From the NCBI GenBank assembly GCA_905182985.1, contig CAJJDN010000052.1, positions 364,850 to 428,849 on the forward strand: 64,000 bases of DNA, written 5' to 3'. The notes beneath the pieces were generated by a model. The model had not been told where the DNA came from and did no database searches. It worked only from the letters and a program-made list of their open reading frames with translations. A program made the translations under genes and the position numbers. The stretch is from Paramecium sonneborni (Eukaryota > Ciliophora > Oligohymenophorea > Peniculida > Parameciidae). Below, piece by piece: positions 62,429-64,000 of the stretch (position 1 is the stretch's first letter; each line of letters begins with the position of its first letter).

Positions 62429-62712
62429 ATGTTACCCTAGAAAAGCTTGGAAAAGAATAAATAATAGAAATACATTCTTAATTCACCTAAATTATCTGTT
62501 GGAATGTTTTCAAATTAACCATCCTTAATTTCTCAATTAATTTCAACCAAAATCAAAGCTAAATAATAATAATTAAGCATATCAAGGACCACATGTGAAT
62601 TTAGAGCTGTAACTCCGATTTCACCTCCAAAATCTGGGCCTTATTCTCATAAATTTAATTATAATAGTCTTTCTTAACTCTCAAGGGTTAATAGCAATGG
62701 CAATTTGGATAA
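62231..62712 (+). repeat. Copy 1 of a 482-bp duplication
   Basis: Matches 63519-64000 with a constant offset of 1288. The second copy starts right after the single N at 63518 and runs off the window, so the true overlap may be longer. Likely an unresolved contig overlap. Confidence 0.9.
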
Positions 62713-63517
62713 TATTCAGTAGGAATTTAATAAACAAGATGAGACTATTCATGAATAAGGAGATGTTAGTATAAGATTAAGAAATAATGAAGAAGATGTA
62801 TTATAGAAAGTGTAAAAAAATCTAAAACTTATTGGAGAATAAATCTATAAAAAGAAATCTAATTAAATTAATTCTTTTTTATTACTTTCATGGCAAAAAC
62901 AATTAAATTAAAATTGTGAAAAACTTATTAAAGCTCTTTCTTTACAATTGAATTCTTCTTAAAATTTTTATAAACCTTCTCAACATCGTGAATCTATCAT
63001 CTAATTATAAAAATAACTTAATGAAGAAAAAAAGAATAGATTACTTGTTGAAGAACAAACTAGTAAAATTATTTAGAGCTAAGAATAATAAATTAAATAA
63101 TATGTAAACTTTCTACAATAATGTAGATTATGAACATTCAATTGCTTGAAAAAGAACTTAGCCTTTAGCAATGAGTCTCTTTTCTAAAATTAATATATTG
63201 ATTATAAAATGAAAATAGCATAAATTATATATTTTATTATTTAAGATTCTATGAATCAACTAGATTTAAGTTCAATTACTTTGTTTTAACATAAAGAAGA
63301 TAAGGATTCTCTTAAATAATCAGATACTCTTATTCCAATTCAACCAAGAAAATTAAGATCGTTTAATTAATTAAGAAATAAAAAGGTTTGCCATTCAATC
63401 TAATCCAAAAAAAAAGATTAAGAAGTCTCAATATGCAGTAATGATAGATTTGCTTAGTTTCCAAAAAGTTTTGAATAAAAACACTCTTTTAAATCCATTA
63501 TGGAGCAGTACTTCTAA
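62429..63517 (+). CDS. Unknown Gln/Ser-rich coiled-coil protein, runs into an N
   Basis: ATG 62429 (MLPQKSLEKNKQQKYIL). The N-terminal ~80 residues are basic, with SP/PP motifs (AVTPISPPKSGPYS). The middle is helical and coiled (LLSWQKQLNQNCEKLIKAL, LQKQLNEEKKNRLLVEEQ). A 23-nt intron is likely at about 63103-63125. After it the frame either stops at TGA near 63171 or shifts to a frame that stays open to the N at 63518 (NESLFQNQYIDYK, SFEQKHSFKSIMEQ). An error near the contig end could explain this. No domain recognised. Confidence 0.6.
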
Positions 63518-63518
63518 N

Positions 63519-64000
63519 ATATCATTAACATTAATGAAATCAAATATTTTATCAAAATGAAATATCTAATAGATTTAATTTTACTTATTATATAGATACA
63601 TGCTTATTTTTTCATAGATTATTTGAATCCTCTTCTAATAATCTATTTGTACAAAATGACTTAAAAATAATAATAATTTTATAAACTTTTATTAAAATTA
63701 ATAAATTATTAATCTTATGTTACCCTAGAAAAGCTTGGAAAAGAATAAATAATAGAAATACATTCTTAATTCACCTAAATTATCTGTTGGAATGTTTTCA
63801 AATTAACCATCCTTAATTTCTCAATTAATTTCAACCAAAATCAAAGCTAAATAATAATAATTAAGCATATCAAGGACCACATGTGAATTTAGAGCTGTAA
63901 CTCCGATTTCACCTCCAAAATCTGGGCCTTATTCTCATAAATTTAATTATAATAGTCTTTCTTAACTCTCAAGGGTTAATAGCAATGGCAATTTGGATAA
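63519..64000 (+). repeat. Copy 2 of the 482-bp duplication
   Basis: Same sequence as 62231-62712, starting one base after the lone N and continuing past the window edge. Confidence 0.9.
63717..64000 (+). CDS. Second copy of the start of the coiled-coil gene at 62429
   Basis: ATG 63717 corresponds to ATG 62429 (offset 1288), and the reading frame is the same to the window end. It should be treated as the same locus shown twice, unless the downstream sequence diverges from the first copy. Confidence 0.8.

Overview
This window looks like macronuclear DNA of a ciliate, most likely a Paramecium. Four things show this. (1) It is very AT-rich. (2) Reading frames stay open for hundreds of codons only if TAA and TAG are read as glutamine and TGA is the sole stop; with that code many recognisable eukaryotic proteins appear. 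(3) Nearly every gene is cut by tiny GT...AG introns of about 20-36 nt (one is GC...AG), and each inferred intron restores the frame. (4) Genes are packed: convergent stops lie 17-54 bp apart and one pair of divergent start codons is only 13 bp apart. The families (WD40, kelch-phosphatase, hybrid histidine kinases, V-ATPase, Cdc20/Cdh1, cyclic-nucleotide phosphodiesterase) fit a free-living ciliate.

Layout. 0-8.6 kb: a small tandem family, a coiled-coil cytoskeletal-type protein, a WD40 protein, a small membrane protein (minus strand) and a leucine-rich-repeat protein. 8.6-13.8 kb: a kelch-domain Ser/Thr phosphatase (PPKL) with altered metal ligands, a 293-nt stretch without a single G, and a polytopic membrane protein. 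14.5-20.3 kb: hybrid histidine kinase 1 and small unknown or coiled-coil genes. 21.2-25.4 kb, minus strand: a type I membrane protein, V-ATPase subunit A and two unknown genes. 25.5-33.2 kb: a PH-domain protein kinase, a secreted-type leukotriene A4 hydrolase/aminopeptidase, an APC/C activator (fizzy), a coiled-coil protein and a Myb/SANT factor. 33.9-38.4 kb: two tandem unknown paralogues, then a 7-TM receptor-like gene directly upstream of a cyclic-nucleotide phosphodiesterase. 39.2-48.7 kb: a small gene, histidine kinase 2, an NDUFA9-like complex I subunit, a candidate structured RNA, glutaminyl cyclase, TVP23, a coiled-coil protein and a nucleosome assembly protein. 49.4-54.4 kb: an EF-hand protein, histidine kinase 3 and an EGF/TM/RING-H2 protein. 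54.5-64 kb: two tandem TPR proteins with N-myristoylation-type starts, then a coiled-coil gene. This last part carries two assembly faults: an 819-bp block repeated across a run of N, and a 482-bp block repeated across a single N.

These genes do not form an operon-like system. The main theme is signalling: three hybrid histidine kinases within about 38 kb, a receptor-like protein beside a phosphodiesterase, a pseudophosphatase-like PPKL, a PH-kinase and predicted myristoylated EF-hand/TPR proteins. Gene models were made by eye. Where the sum of exons is a whole number of codons I trust them more; uncertain starts, splice sites and apparent frameshifts are stated entry by entry. All coordinates span introns.
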